The translations under genes were made by a program, and so were the position numbers. A model generated the notes under the pieces. The model was not told the origin of the DNA. It saw only the letters and a list, made by a program, of their open reading frames with translations, and searched no databases. This document shows, in pieces, positions 18,914 to 27,468 of a stretch of DNA of 64,000 nucleotides. How positions within the stretch are numbered: the stretch's first letter is position 1; the number at the start of each line of letters is the position of its first letter. The stretch is from Polaribacter sp. GTDB lineage: Bacteria; Bacteroidota; Bacteroidia; Flavobacteriales; Flavobacteriaceae. Location: contig JABJPX010000001.1 in NCBI GenBank assembly GCA_018663625.1, positions 78,940 to 142,939 on the forward strand. The letters are read 5' to 3'.

Positions 18914-20740
18914 TTAGTCTTTACGTCTTCTTCCGAAACCGCCTGGACCTCTATCGCTAGAGCTTCTACTAGATCTGTCTGGTCTGTCTGGTCTGCCTGA
19001 TCTTCTGCTAGAATCGCTGCTTCTTCTTGAAGAACCACCCTCTGAGCTTCTTTTACGACCAAAACCACCTTCTCTTTTATTTCCGAAAGACTTACGATCT
19101 CCACCACCTCTTCGACCGCCGCCACCGCCACGTTCTTTTTTGGTGATTTCAACATTTACCGAACGACCATCAAAGTCGGGTTGGTTGTCTAAGAATGCAG
19201 ATAAGGTTGCGTCTTCATAGTTTTTATCAATTTCAAAGAAAGAAAAAGTATCTAAAATATCAATCGCACCGATTTCTACTTTGTCGCCAATATTCTGCTC
19301 GTTAATTAAACCAATTAATTTCCCAGGATTCAAGCTGTCTTTTCTTCCAATATTGATAAAGAAACGCGTCATGTTTTCATCTGTAGCTCTTGCTCTAGAA
19401 TTGTCTTTAGACGATAAATTATTTAAATCTTTCGAGTTTTCATAATACTTTAACATGGTATTGAATTCTAAAGAAACAAACTTCTTAATCAATTCTTCAC
19501 GATCTAATGCTTCTAATTTCTCGTAAATACTTGGTAAGAATTCCTCCATTTCAGATTCATTCACCTCCGTATTTTGAACCTTGTCAATTAAATTGATTAA
19601 CTGGTTTTTAATAATTTCTTTACCAGTAGGAACTTTTCCTTCAATAAATTTCTTTTTAATGATTCTTTCAATCTGACGTAATTTCCCTTTCTCTTTTCCA
19701 TTGACTAAAACAATAGAAATTCCTTTGTTTCCAGCTCTTCCTGTTCTACCACTTCTGTGGGTGTAGTTCTCAATCTGGTCTGGTAACTTGTGGTTCAATA
19801 CGTGTGTCAATTCAGTAACATCTAATCCACGAGCAGCAACATCTGTCGCTACTAATATCTTGATGGTTTTCTTTCTGAATTTCCCCATTACAGAATCACG
19901 CTGTCCTTGCGATAAATCTCCATGCAAAGAATCGGCACTATAACCGTCTCTAATTAGATTGTCTGCAACTTCTTGAGTTTCTCTACGAGTTCTACAAAAG
20001 ATAATTGCATAAATATCAGGATTTAAATCGGCAATTCTTTTTAAAGCAGGGTAACGAGTTCTTTCTGTAACTGAGTAATATTCGTGACTTACATTTTCTG
20101 AACCAGAATTCTTTTCCCCAGAAGTAATTTCTACGGGTTTGGTCATGTAGTTTCTTGCAATTGCTTCCACTTCTCTTGGAAAGGTTGCAGAAAATAATAA
20201 GGTTTGTTTTGTTTCTGGAGTTGCTTCTAAGACCCTATCTAATTCGTCTTTAAAACCCATGTTTAACATTTCATCAGCTTCATCTAAGACTAACCATTGA
20301 ACGTTTCCTAATTTTAAAGCCCTTCTTTTAATTAAATCGACTGTTCTACCAGGAGTTCCAACAACAATTTGAGAACCTCTTTTTAAAGATCTAATTTGAT
20401 CTTCCATGCTAGAACCACCATAAACAGTAGTTACCTTAACATCGGGTAAGTATTTACAAAAGTCTTTGATGTTGTTTCCAATTTGTACAGCAAGTTCTCT
20501 AGTAGGAGAAAGTATGATTGCTTGTACATTGCCATTCTTTTCATCTAAGAGTTCTAATATTGGCAAACTAAAGGCAGCAGTTTTACCGGTACCTGTTTGT
20601 GCAAATGCTTTTAAATCGTCGGTAGAAGAAATAATTTGCGGAATTGCTTTTTCTTGAATAACAGTTGGCTTTTCATAGCCTAAATCTGTTAATGCTTTGT
20701 TGATAGGATCTTTCAATCCTAATTCTAAAAATGTTGACAT
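18914..20740 (-). CDS. deaD: DEAD-box ATP-dependent RNA helicase (DeaD/CsdA type)
   Basis: RNA helicase of 608 residues for ribosome assembly, mRNA decay and cold growth. Motifs in order: Q-motif region, AQTGTGKTAAF (Walker A), PTRELAVQI, TPGRTVD, DEADEM, SATFP, then in the second RecA lobe HGDLSQGQRD, ATDVAARGLD and HRSGRTGRAG. A CsdA/DbpA-like RNA-binding domain spans about 455-530 (INIGRKDSLNPGKLIGLI). The C-terminal tail (about 535-608) is a Gly/Arg/Ser-rich RNA-binding tail. The leader of about 90 bases contains a short GGG/CCC hairpin, possibly regulatory. Confidence 0.92.
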   Translation of the reverse strand: MSTFLELGLKDPINKALTDLGYEKPTVIQEKAIPQIISSTDDLKAFAQTGTGKTAAFSLPILELLDEKNGNVQAIILSPTRELAVQIGNNIKDFCKYLPDVKVTTVYGGSSMEDQIRSLKRGSQIVVGTPGRTVDLIKRRALKLGNVQWLVLDEADEMLNMGFKDELDRVLEATPETKQTLLFSATFPREVEAIARNYMTKPVEITSGEKNSGSENVSHEYYSVTERTRYPALKRIADLNPDIYAIIFCRTRRETQEVADNLIRDGYSADSLHGDLSQGQRDSVMGKFRKKTIKILVATDVAARGLDVTELTHVLNHKLPDQIENYTHRSGRTGRAGNKGISIVLVNGKEKGKLRQIERIIKKKFIEGKVPTGKEIIKNQLINLIDKVQNTEVNESEMEEFLPSIYEKLEALDREELIKKFVSLEFNTMLKYYENSKDLNNLSSKDNSRARATDENMTRFFINIGRKDSLNPGKLIGLINEQNIGDKVEIGAIDILDTFSFFEIDKNYEDATLSAFLDNQPDFDGRSVNVEITKKERGGGGGRRGGGDRKSFGNKREGGFGRKRSSEGGSSRRSSDSSRRSGRPDRPDRSSRSSSDRGPGGFGRRRKD

Positions 20741-20836
20741 ACTGTGTTTTTTGTTGATTCACAGACGCCCACCTGCAAACCGTATTTATAATTCGACTTG
20801 ATTTTCTTAGGGTTTCACCCCAAATTTAAAATCGCG

Positions 20837-20844
20837 CAAAGTTA
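20837..20844 (-). promoter_or_regulatory. -7 promoter element of the helicase gene
   Basis: TAACTTTG on the minus strand fits TAnnTTTG and implies a 5' leader of about 90 bases before the ATG at 20740. No good TTTG is found at the right spacing. Confidence 0.4.
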
Positions 20845-20882
20845 TGTTAAATAAACAAGATAGGCTTGGTAAAAGCAATAAA

Positions 20883-22274
20883 TTAATTATCGTTCAAACG
20901 GTCTAACTGTGTGTAGATATTTCTAGAAGTTATGGATGCGAATCCATTTGTTAAGACGCCTTTTTTATTAATCAGCATAGAACGGGTCATTTTGCTTGTT
21001 AAAAAAGATTTTGCGCCGCTATTGCGGTCAATGAAGAATTGTTTTTTAATATCTAAATTTTTGATTTGATCGGTGCTGTCTCCATCGATTTTTAGGGTCA
21101 AAAATTGAATATTTGGATACTTGTTGGATAAATAATTGATGCGTGCTCTAACATACGGTTTTGATACGTATTGAGCACTCCAAAAAAACAAGAGGGTGTT
21201 TTTATCCTTAATTACATCTCGAATGGCATAACTTGCATTGGTGAAATCACGGACATAGAAGTTTTCCATTTCATGATTCTTATGAATCATCTGACTGTCT
21301 TTCAGTAGCTTCCTTACTAAGTTTTTATCTTTTTCATTCGAACTCAATGCAAAATAGACATCAAATTCTTTGTTGTCAATATCGCAGGTGGATTTTTTAT
21401 AAAAATGACTGATTACGGTTTGCTTTAAAAAGGCATTTTTAAATATTTTAGAACTCACCTTTGCATCTATTGTATTTAATAAATCTACCGTAAAATTAGA
21501 GGTAAAATTATTTTGCATCGGTTCATGACGCTCCGCATAGGTTACATTGTATAAATAATTAGTGATGTATTTACTGTAAGGCTTGTAGTACATTAAAGCA
21601 TCTATGTTAATGTCGACGTCTTTTCGATATTCATAAAATGATAAAGGAAGGGGGGGGAAACGCTCTAATTTCATCTTTTTTGCATGCGAGACAGGATAAC
21701 TTTCTATTCTTGCATAAACAGGGTAGGTAAGTGCTATTTTTAATACGTCCTTAAATTTTTGGGTTTCCGTAGGATGTCTTTTCGCGTACGCTTCGTGTGT
21801 GTATTCTCTGAGTGAAATAATAGAGTCTACCTTGGTCTTAAAAGATGATGGTTTTAATGAATTGTATCCATAAAATGTTTTTTCATCTTTTTCAAATTGT
21901 AAAAAACAATCAATTAAAACATTGTTTCTCTCAGCACCAATCCCAGAAAAAACCAACGATTCATCAAATTTCCAAGTATTTAAGCTCAGCATTATACTGT
22001 CTTTTGGTTCAATATATAAAAATTGATTTTCATTTCCGTGGACGAAATAATAAAGTCCTTCTTGAATAGAATCCAAGGTGCCTCCAAATTTATTTTCAGC
22101 ATTGATTGAAAAAGTATCAATTACCTTGTCCATGGCATACAAAATGACATGGTTGCTTTTTGGATTCATAATTTTACCTCCAAAATAAGTAGTACTGTTC
22201 CTAACAGTTTTGTTACAACTAACAAAAACGGTTAAAAACAGGCATGTTAAAAATAGAGAAATAATGGGTTTCAT
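20883..22274 (-). CDS. thioredoxin-fold lipoprotein lacking the CxxC motif
   Basis: Lipoprotein of 463 residues: the start MKPIISLFLTCLF gives a type II signal ending VFVSC. An N-terminal DUF4369-like segment (residues about 30-130) is followed by a helical middle and a C-terminal TlpA/thioredoxin-like domain (NTLLFFWSAQYVSKP near 360, then FLTLKIDGD and SMLINKKGVLTNGF). The site that holds WCxxC in TlpA proteins reads WSAQYVSK, so it cannot act as a dithiol oxidoreductase. It is probably in the periplasm or outer membrane. It lies downstream of a divergent ABC-F gene; function is unknown. Confidence 0.7.
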   Translation of the reverse strand: MKPIISLFLTCLFLTVFVSCNKTVRNSTTYFGGKIMNPKSNHVILYAMDKVIDTFSINAENKFGGTLDSIQEGLYYFVHGNENQFLYIEPKDSIMLSLNTWKFDESLVFSGIGAERNNVLIDCFLQFEKDEKTFYGYNSLKPSSFKTKVDSIISLREYTHEAYAKRHPTETQKFKDVLKIALTYPVYARIESYPVSHAKKMKLERFPPLPLSFYEYRKDVDINIDALMYYKPYSKYITNYLYNVTYAERHEPMQNNFTSNFTVDLLNTIDAKVSSKIFKNAFLKQTVISHFYKKSTCDIDNKEFDVYFALSSNEKDKNLVRKLLKDSQMIHKNHEMENFYVRDFTNASYAIRDVIKDKNTLLFFWSAQYVSKPYVRARINYLSNKYPNIQFLTLKIDGDSTDQIKNLDIKKQFFIDRNSGAKSFLTSKMTRSMLINKKGVLTNGFASITSRNIYTQLDRLNDN

Positions 22275-22506
22275 TATTATTGGGATATTGCGCACGCAAA
22301 TTTAAACATCTGTAGCACCATATATTGTTAATTAGCTGTTAAAAAGCCCACTTTTAAAGCAATTTTAATAAAAAAGATGAAAAAATGGAACGCAATTTTT
22401 TGTTTTGCAGTTAATTTTTTAATGGATTGGAAAACAGCTGTATTTCTGTATGTAAAAACAAAATCAATTTCCTATTTTTGCACAAAATTTTAAAACAGTA
22501 AAAAGC

Positions 22507-24126
22507 ATGTTATCAGTATCTAATTTATCAGTTCAGTTTGGAAAAAGAATATTATTTGATGAAGTAAATACAAAGTTTGTACAAGGTAATTGTTACGGAA
22601 TTATTGGAGCAAATGGTGCTGGTAAATCTACTTTTCTTAAAATTATTTCTGGAAAAATGGAACCGACATCTGGTCAGGTACATCTAGAAAAAGGAAAACG
22701 AATGTCTGTTTTAACTCAAGACCATTATGCATATGATGAGTTTCCAGTATTAGAAACCATTATCATGGGAAACCAAGATTTGTTTAAAATTAAAAAACAA
22801 ATTGATGATTTATATGCCGATTATACGGATGAAAATGCAGAAAAAATAGGGGAGCTTCAAATTACTTTTGAAGAAATGAATGGTTGGAATGCAGATTCTG
22901 ATGCAGCGGCAATGTTGTCTAACTTAGGAATTAAAGAAGACTTGCATTATACCTTAATGAAAGACTTAGATGGAAAACAAAAAGTACGTGTGTTAATTGC
23001 ACAGGCACTGTTTGGGAATCCTGACGTACTTATTATGGATGAGCCAACGAATGATTTAGATTTTGAAACAATCGCTTGGTTAGAAAACTTCTTGGCAAAT
23101 TTTGAAAATACCGTAATTGTAGTATCCCATGATAGACACTTTTTAGATGCCGTTTGTACGCACATTTCGGATATTGATTTTAGTAAAATAAATCATTACT
23201 CCGGAAATTATACCTTCTGGTACGAATCGAGTCAGTTAGCCGCAAAACAAAGAGCCCAACAAAACAAAAAAGCAGAAGATAAAAAGAAAGAATTAGAAGA
23301 ATTTATTCGTCGTTTTTCTGCCAATATGGCCAAGTCAAAACAAGCAACTTCTCGTAAGAAAATGATCGATAAGTTAAATGTTGAAGACATAAGACCTTCA
23401 AGTAGAAGGTATCCAGCAATTATTTTTAAAAGCGATCGAGAAGCAGGAGATCAAATTTTAAATGTAGAAGGACTTACTAAAGAGTTTGAAGGAGAGAAAT
23501 TATTTTCCAATGTTGACATCAATCTTAACAAAGGAGATAAAGTCGCTATTATTTCAAAAAATTCAAGAGCTGTTACTGCTTTTTATCAAATTATTACCAA
23601 CAATGTAAAGCCAGATGCAGGTACACATAATTGGGGAGTTACCACTACCCAGTCTTATTTACCGCTAGACAATTCTTCCTTTTTTCAAAATGGAGACTTG
23701 AACCTTGTTGACTGGCTGCGACAATATGCACAAACTGAAGAAGAACGAGAAGAAGTTTTTATTCGTGGTTTTCTAGGAAAAATGATCTTCTCTGGAGAAG
23801 AAGCCTTGAAGAAAAGTAACGTTTTATCTGGAGGTGAAAAGGTACGTTGTATGCTTTCTAGAATGATGATGAAAAGAGCAAATATTTTGTTGTTAGATGA
23901 ACCTACAAATCACTTAGATTTAGAATCGATTCAGTCTTTAAACAACTCGTTGATTAATTTTCCAGGAACTTTACTTTTCTCTACACATGATCATGAGTTT
24001 GCACAAACAGTAGCAAATCGTGTGATTGAATTAACCCCAAAAGGAATCATTGATCGACACACTACCTTTGATGATTATTTGGCTGACCCAAAAATAAAAG
24101 AATTAAGAGAGAAAATGTATTCTTAA
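22507..24126 (+). CDS. YbiT-like ABC-F ATPase with one degenerate ATP site
   Basis: Soluble twin-ATPase of 539 residues related to E. coli YbiT, an ABC-F protein acting at the ribosomal E site. NBD1 has Walker A GANGAGKST (34-42), a Walker B at LIMDEPTNDLDF and switch VSHDRHF, but its signature is DGKQKVR (about 155) instead of LSGGxxR. NBD2 has LSGGEKVR (about 440), LLLDEPTNHLDLES and THDHEF, but its Walker A is replaced by SKNSRAVTAF (about 350-359). The linker holds FSANMAKSKQATSRKKMIDK. Resistance function is not suggested. A -7 element TATTTTTG is at 22473-22480. Confidence 0.9.
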   Translation: MLSVSNLSVQFGKRILFDEVNTKFVQGNCYGIIGANGAGKSTFLKIISGKMEPTSGQVHLEKGKRMSVLTQDHYAYDEFPVLETIIMGNQDLFKIKKQIDDLYADYTDENAEKIGELQITFEEMNGWNADSDAAAMLSNLGIKEDLHYTLMKDLDGKQKVRVLIAQALFGNPDVLIMDEPTNDLDFETIAWLENFLANFENTVIVVSHDRHFLDAVCTHISDIDFSKINHYSGNYTFWYESSQLAAKQRAQQNKKAEDKKKELEEFIRRFSANMAKSKQATSRKKMIDKLNVEDIRPSSRRYPAIIFKSDREAGDQILNVEGLTKEFEGEKLFSNVDINLNKGDKVAIISKNSRAVTAFYQIITNNVKPDAGTHNWGVTTTQSYLPLDNSSFFQNGDLNLVDWLRQYAQTEEEREEVFIRGFLGKMIFSGEEALKKSNVLSGGEKVRCMLSRMMMKRANILLLDEPTNHLDLESIQSLNNSLINFPGTLLFSTHDHEFAQTVANRVIELTPKGIIDRHTTFDDYLADPKIKELREKMYS

Positions 24127-24134
24127 TATAGCAG

Positions 24135-24196
24135 AAAACATTCATTGTATCAATTGTCCTTAAAATCGTTTTTAGCACCTGTACAATGAATGTTTT
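24135..24196. terminator. bidirectional terminator between the ABC-F gene and oxyR
   Basis: A perfect 15-base inverted repeat, AAAACATTCATTGTA (24135-24149) and its complement (24182-24196), with a 32-base loop and T runs on both strands, lies between convergent stops. Confidence 0.75.
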
Positions 24197-24201
24197 TTAT
24201 T

Positions 24202-25146
24202 TTATTTCTTTTGTTGAAGTGGACTAATTATTTTTACATCTGAAAAGGAGATTGCACCTCTAATGACTCCATCAATGGTTGTTTTCAAAGCCGCAATCAT
24301 TTGCATTTTTAATTGTGATTTATGATAGATCAAACTCACTTCCCTAGCTGGCGGTGGATTGGTAAATTCACGCAGATGACTTTTGTCAACATCATTTAAA
24401 TCTAAAGTATGCAAATACGGGAGTAATGTCATACCCAAACCTTCTTTGGATAACTTAATTAAGGTATCAAAACTACCGCTTTCCAATCGGAATCTTTTTT
24501 TGTTTTCGAGTTTGTGGGTGCTGCAGAGATTAATAACACTGTCTTTAAAACAGTGCCCATCTTCAAGAAGTAAAATATCATCTACTTCCAATTCATCAGA
24601 AGTAATTTGTTTTTTATTGAAAAGACGGTGATTTTGAGGAACCAATCCAACAAACGGCTCGTAATATAAAGGCTCTTCTTTTATGGCTTCATTTTCCAAA
24701 GGAGTTGCTGCGATTGCTGCGTCTATATGTCCGTCAGTTAATTTTCGCATGATATCCTCCGTAGTCAATTCTTCAATGATCAACTTTACTCTTGGGTATT
24801 TTTTTGTGAAGTTATTTAGAAACATTGGAAGCAAAGTAGGCATGATAGTCGGTATAATTCCCAACTTAAATTCGCCACCAATGTATCCCTTTTGTAGATG
24901 AACAATGTCTAAAATCCGATTGCTTTCGTCTACAATTACTTTTGCTTGTTTCACAATTTTTTTTCCAACTTCTGTAAGTTCAATCGGTTTTTTAGACCTG
25001 TTAAATATTTTAACTTCCAATTGATCTTCAAGCTTTTGTATCTGCATGCTTAACGTTGGCTGTGTTACAAAACTATTTGCAGCTGCAACCGTGAAATTTT
25101 TGTATTCTGCAACAGATAAAACATATTTTAATTGTGTAATTGTCAT
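24202..25146 (-). CDS. oxyR: OxyR-type LysR regulator of hydrogen-peroxide response
   Basis: LysR-family activator of 314 residues. It starts MTITQLKYVLSVAE at 25146; the longer frame adds a poorly conserved 32-residue tail. N-terminal winged helix-turn-helix with AANSFVTQPTLSMQIQKLE, linker helix, then the effector domain. LEDGHCFKDSVINLC carries two cysteines at residues 199 and 208, the spacing and even numbering of the disulfide pair of E. coli OxyR. It should sense H2O2 through C199-C208 and activate peroxidase genes. No catalase or ahp gene is adjacent. Confidence 0.9.
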   Translation of the reverse strand: MTITQLKYVLSVAEYKNFTVAAANSFVTQPTLSMQIQKLEDQLEVKIFNRSKKPIELTEVGKKIVKQAKVIVDESNRILDIVHLQKGYIGGEFKLGIIPTIMPTLLPMFLNNFTKKYPRVKLIIEELTTEDIMRKLTDGHIDAAIAATPLENEAIKEEPLYYEPFVGLVPQNHRLFNKKQITSDELEVDDILLLEDGHCFKDSVINLCSTHKLENKKRFRLESGSFDTLIKLSKEGLGMTLLPYLHTLDLNDVDKSHLREFTNPPPAREVSLIYHKSQLKMQMIAALKTTIDGVIRGAISFSDVKIISPLQQKK

Positions 25147-25310
25147 CGCTATAGTAATTTTTGATAAAGATAATAAATTCATCAATAATAGTGATAGTAG
25201 AGCGGATAGTTTTTTTCTTTTGAAAGATACTAAGCCTTGCAAAAAGCGAAAAAATAAATAGATATTGGGAAATTCGGTTAATTCCGGAACTATTTCATGC
25301 TGTTAAAAAA

Positions 25311-25337
25311 AAAAGAGAAGCATCATGCTTCTTTTTT
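25311..25337 (-). terminator. terminator of the acyltransferase gene
   Basis: AGAAGCA / TGCTTCT hairpin with long A/T runs on either side, right after the stop codon at 25338. Confidence 0.8.
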
Positions 25338-26153
25338 TTAATCCAAAAATTTTCGTTTATCTTCTAACTCTTTTTCTTCTTTGGCGACCTTCTCTAATTC
25401 TTTTACCGAAAGGACTTTTAAGAACGAAGGATGTTGTTCAATTGCATACTCAATTTTAGTAATGATTTCAGCAACATCTTCATTGTCATAATCAATTTCT
25501 AAAGGTTCTTTAATGACCATAGATTGCAATACGCTTCTCTTTTTTATTTTGAGTCCTTTTTTATCAAAAGAACGTCTAAATCCGTCAATGACTACTGGAA
25601 CAACTACGGGTTTGTATTTTTTAATAAGATGCGCTGTTCCTCTTCGAATTGGCTTAAATGCAGTTGTTGTCCCTTGAGGGAAGGTTACTACCCAACCGTC
25701 ATCCAATGCAGTTCCTATTTTAGAAACATCAGACATTTTTACTTGCCTATTAACGTCTTTACCTTTATCTCTCCAGGTTCTTTCTACAGATATTGATCCC
25801 GCATAACCAAATATTTTTGGAATAATACCAGAACGCATGGTTTCTCCTGCAGCGATAAAGTAAAAATTTAGCTTTGGATTCCATAAATAGCCAACATTTT
25901 TTAAGGTATTATCTCTGCCTTTAAGAGCCGCATTAAAAACATGAAACATTGCAATTACATCCGCAAAATAAGTTTGATGATTTGAGATAAAAAGGACGTT
26001 TTTTTCGGGTAAATTTCTAATAATTTCAGATCCTTCTATTTGTAAACTGTTAAAGCGTCTGAATCTACTGTGAAAAAAAACACCTAGAATTCTAATTATC
26101 CATTTTTTAATGATAAGTATATGTCCGAAAGGGTTTCTTTTAAATAGGGGCAT
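25338..26153 (-). CDS. 1-acyl-sn-glycerol-3-phosphate acyltransferase family protein
   Basis: PlsC-like acyltransferase of 271 residues at the inner membrane, making phospholipid by acylating lysophosphatidic acid or a related acceptor. The catalytic NHQTYFAD (NHx4D) is near residue 59, and FPQGTTT and IPV-like VPVVIDGF follow. It has an N-terminal hydrophobic stretch and a charged tail (KVAKEEKELEDKRK). It lies in a minus-strand group with a Nudix hydrolase 56 bases upstream. Chain and acceptor specificity are not deducible. Confidence 0.82.
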   Translation of the reverse strand: MPLFKRNPFGHILIIKKWIIRILGVFFHSRFRRFNSLQIEGSEIIRNLPEKNVLFISNHQTYFADVIAMFHVFNAALKGRDNTLKNVGYLWNPKLNFYFIAAGETMRSGIIPKIFGYAGSISVERTWRDKGKDVNRQVKMSDVSKIGTALDDGWVVTFPQGTTTAFKPIRRGTAHLIKKYKPVVVPVVIDGFRRSFDKKGLKIKKRSVLQSMVIKEPLEIDYDNEDVAEIITKIEYAIEQHPSFLKVLSVKELEKVAKEEKELEDKRKFLD

Positions 26154-26209
26154 GATAAAAAGTTCTTTTATTTGCCGACAATTTACAAAAAGAAATTAGA
26201 ACCGCTCTA

Positions 26210-26833
26210 CTAGAACAACTCTTTAATTTCCGATAACATCATCGCTGTAGCTCCCCATATAATGTAATTATCTAATTTAAAGCAGGGTACCTTGACTTTA
26301 TCCATGTAGGAAGTTGACATTTCTACACTGCTAATATTCATGTCATTTAATAAGTCTTCTAAAAGCACTTCAATAGTAGCGGCAACTTCATAGTTTATAG
26401 TAAAAATGGGTCGCTGATTTGTATACCCAATGAAAGGAGTCGCTAAAAAATTACTGGGAGGGATAAATACTGTTGTTAGCTCTCTAATCGTATGAATGGA
26501 ATCGGAATGAACCCCCACTTCTTCAAAGGTTTCTCTTCTTGCAGTCTGTTCTAGATTGCGATCATTGAGTGCAGTTTTTCCACCAGGAAAACTAATCTGC
26601 GCAGAATGTGTGCCCTTATAACTGGCTCTTTTGGTGAGTAAAATACGTGTTCTATTGTGCTCATCGGGATAAAACAAGGCCAAAACAGCAGCCTTTTTTG
26701 GGTTTTTCGCTTTAATTGTATCTTCATTATAGCGCAACCTTAATTCTGGGGCTAATTTAAATTGTGCATCTAAACCTCCTAGTTTGGTGGTTTTTATGTT
26801 CGATATATGTGCTTTAAAATCAGGAAAATTCAT
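26210..26833 (-). CDS. Nudix CoA pyrophosphatase (NudL-like)
   Basis: Protein of 207 residues with the CoA hydrolase variant of the Nudix fold. LLTKRASYKGTHSAQISFPGGK (the CoA-binding extension) precedes the Nudix box ending RRETFEEVGV near residue 105. Such enzymes split CoA or acyl-CoA into 3',5'-ADP and phosphopantetheine, a housekeeping step in CoA turnover. A TAAGTTTG at 26858-26851 on the minus strand may be its -7 box. Confidence 0.85.
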   Translation of the reverse strand: MNFPDFKAHISNIKTTKLGGLDAQFKLAPELRLRYNEDTIKAKNPKKAAVLALFYPDEHNRTRILLTKRASYKGTHSAQISFPGGKTALNDRNLEQTARRETFEEVGVHSDSIHTIRELTTVFIPPSNFLATPFIGYTNQRPIFTINYEVAATIEVLLEDLLNDMNISSVEMSTSYMDKVKVPCFKLDNYIIWGATAMMLSEIKELF

Positions 26834-26961
26834 TTAAAAATAGCTTTAAACAAACTTAAAGTTTTTCATTGAAAAGAAGTCTTAGATTATGATAAATATA
26901 AAGACCTTTTCTCTGAAATTGAATCAATATCCAATCTTTCATCTATAAAAAGGAAGAAGTC

Positions 26962-27267
26962 TTATTTTTTAAAAAGGAAACCAAGACCCAATCTATTTAA
27001 AAACTTTTTTTCAAAAGCCCAGAAAAATTTAAATTGTCCAAACAACCATCCAACAAGAGGGAGGGTCAGTTGGTAAATAGGAAAGATCAATAAAATTCGT
27101 AATGGCCAATAGATAATTGAAGAGATGGTCTCCGGAGATAAGCCTAAAAAAGCAGTGATGGGCTTGGCAACCCAAGCTGCAAACGAACCGTTAATTGCAA
27201 ACACGATACAAATTGCAATTACAGACCAGTTGCTTTCAATATTCCAACGCTTTTTAAGTTTTTCCAT
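26962..27267 (-). CDS. DUF6787-like small membrane protein
   Basis: Protein of 101 residues beginning MEKLKKRWNIESNW with two hydrophobic segments (about 16-38 and 54-73, WPLRILLIFPIYQLTLPLVGWLFGQ) and a basic tail. I recognise this layout as a Bacteroidota-only DUF family (DUF6787), of unknown function. It is monocistronic, minus strand. The family name is from memory; the membrane topology is plain in the sequence. Confidence 0.7.
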   Translation of the reverse strand: MEKLKKRWNIESNWSVIAICIVFAINGSFAAWVAKPITAFLGLSPETISSIIYWPLRILLIFPIYQLTLPLVGWLFGQFKFFWAFEKKFLNRLGLGFLFKK

Positions 27268-27468
27268 GCTGCGAAATTAAGCACAAAAAAAAAAGCGAAC
27301 AAGTGATTTTCATTGTAATTTTAAAAGAATTTCTTCCAGTAAAGTAAAATCTAGAAAAGGGTGCTAATTTTCCCTTTAAAAGTCTAAAAGATACAACCGA
27401 TAAACACGGTCTTTATTTAATTTTTTTTTTTACCTTTCAATCCTAAAAAATCAAAAAAAATACTAAAT

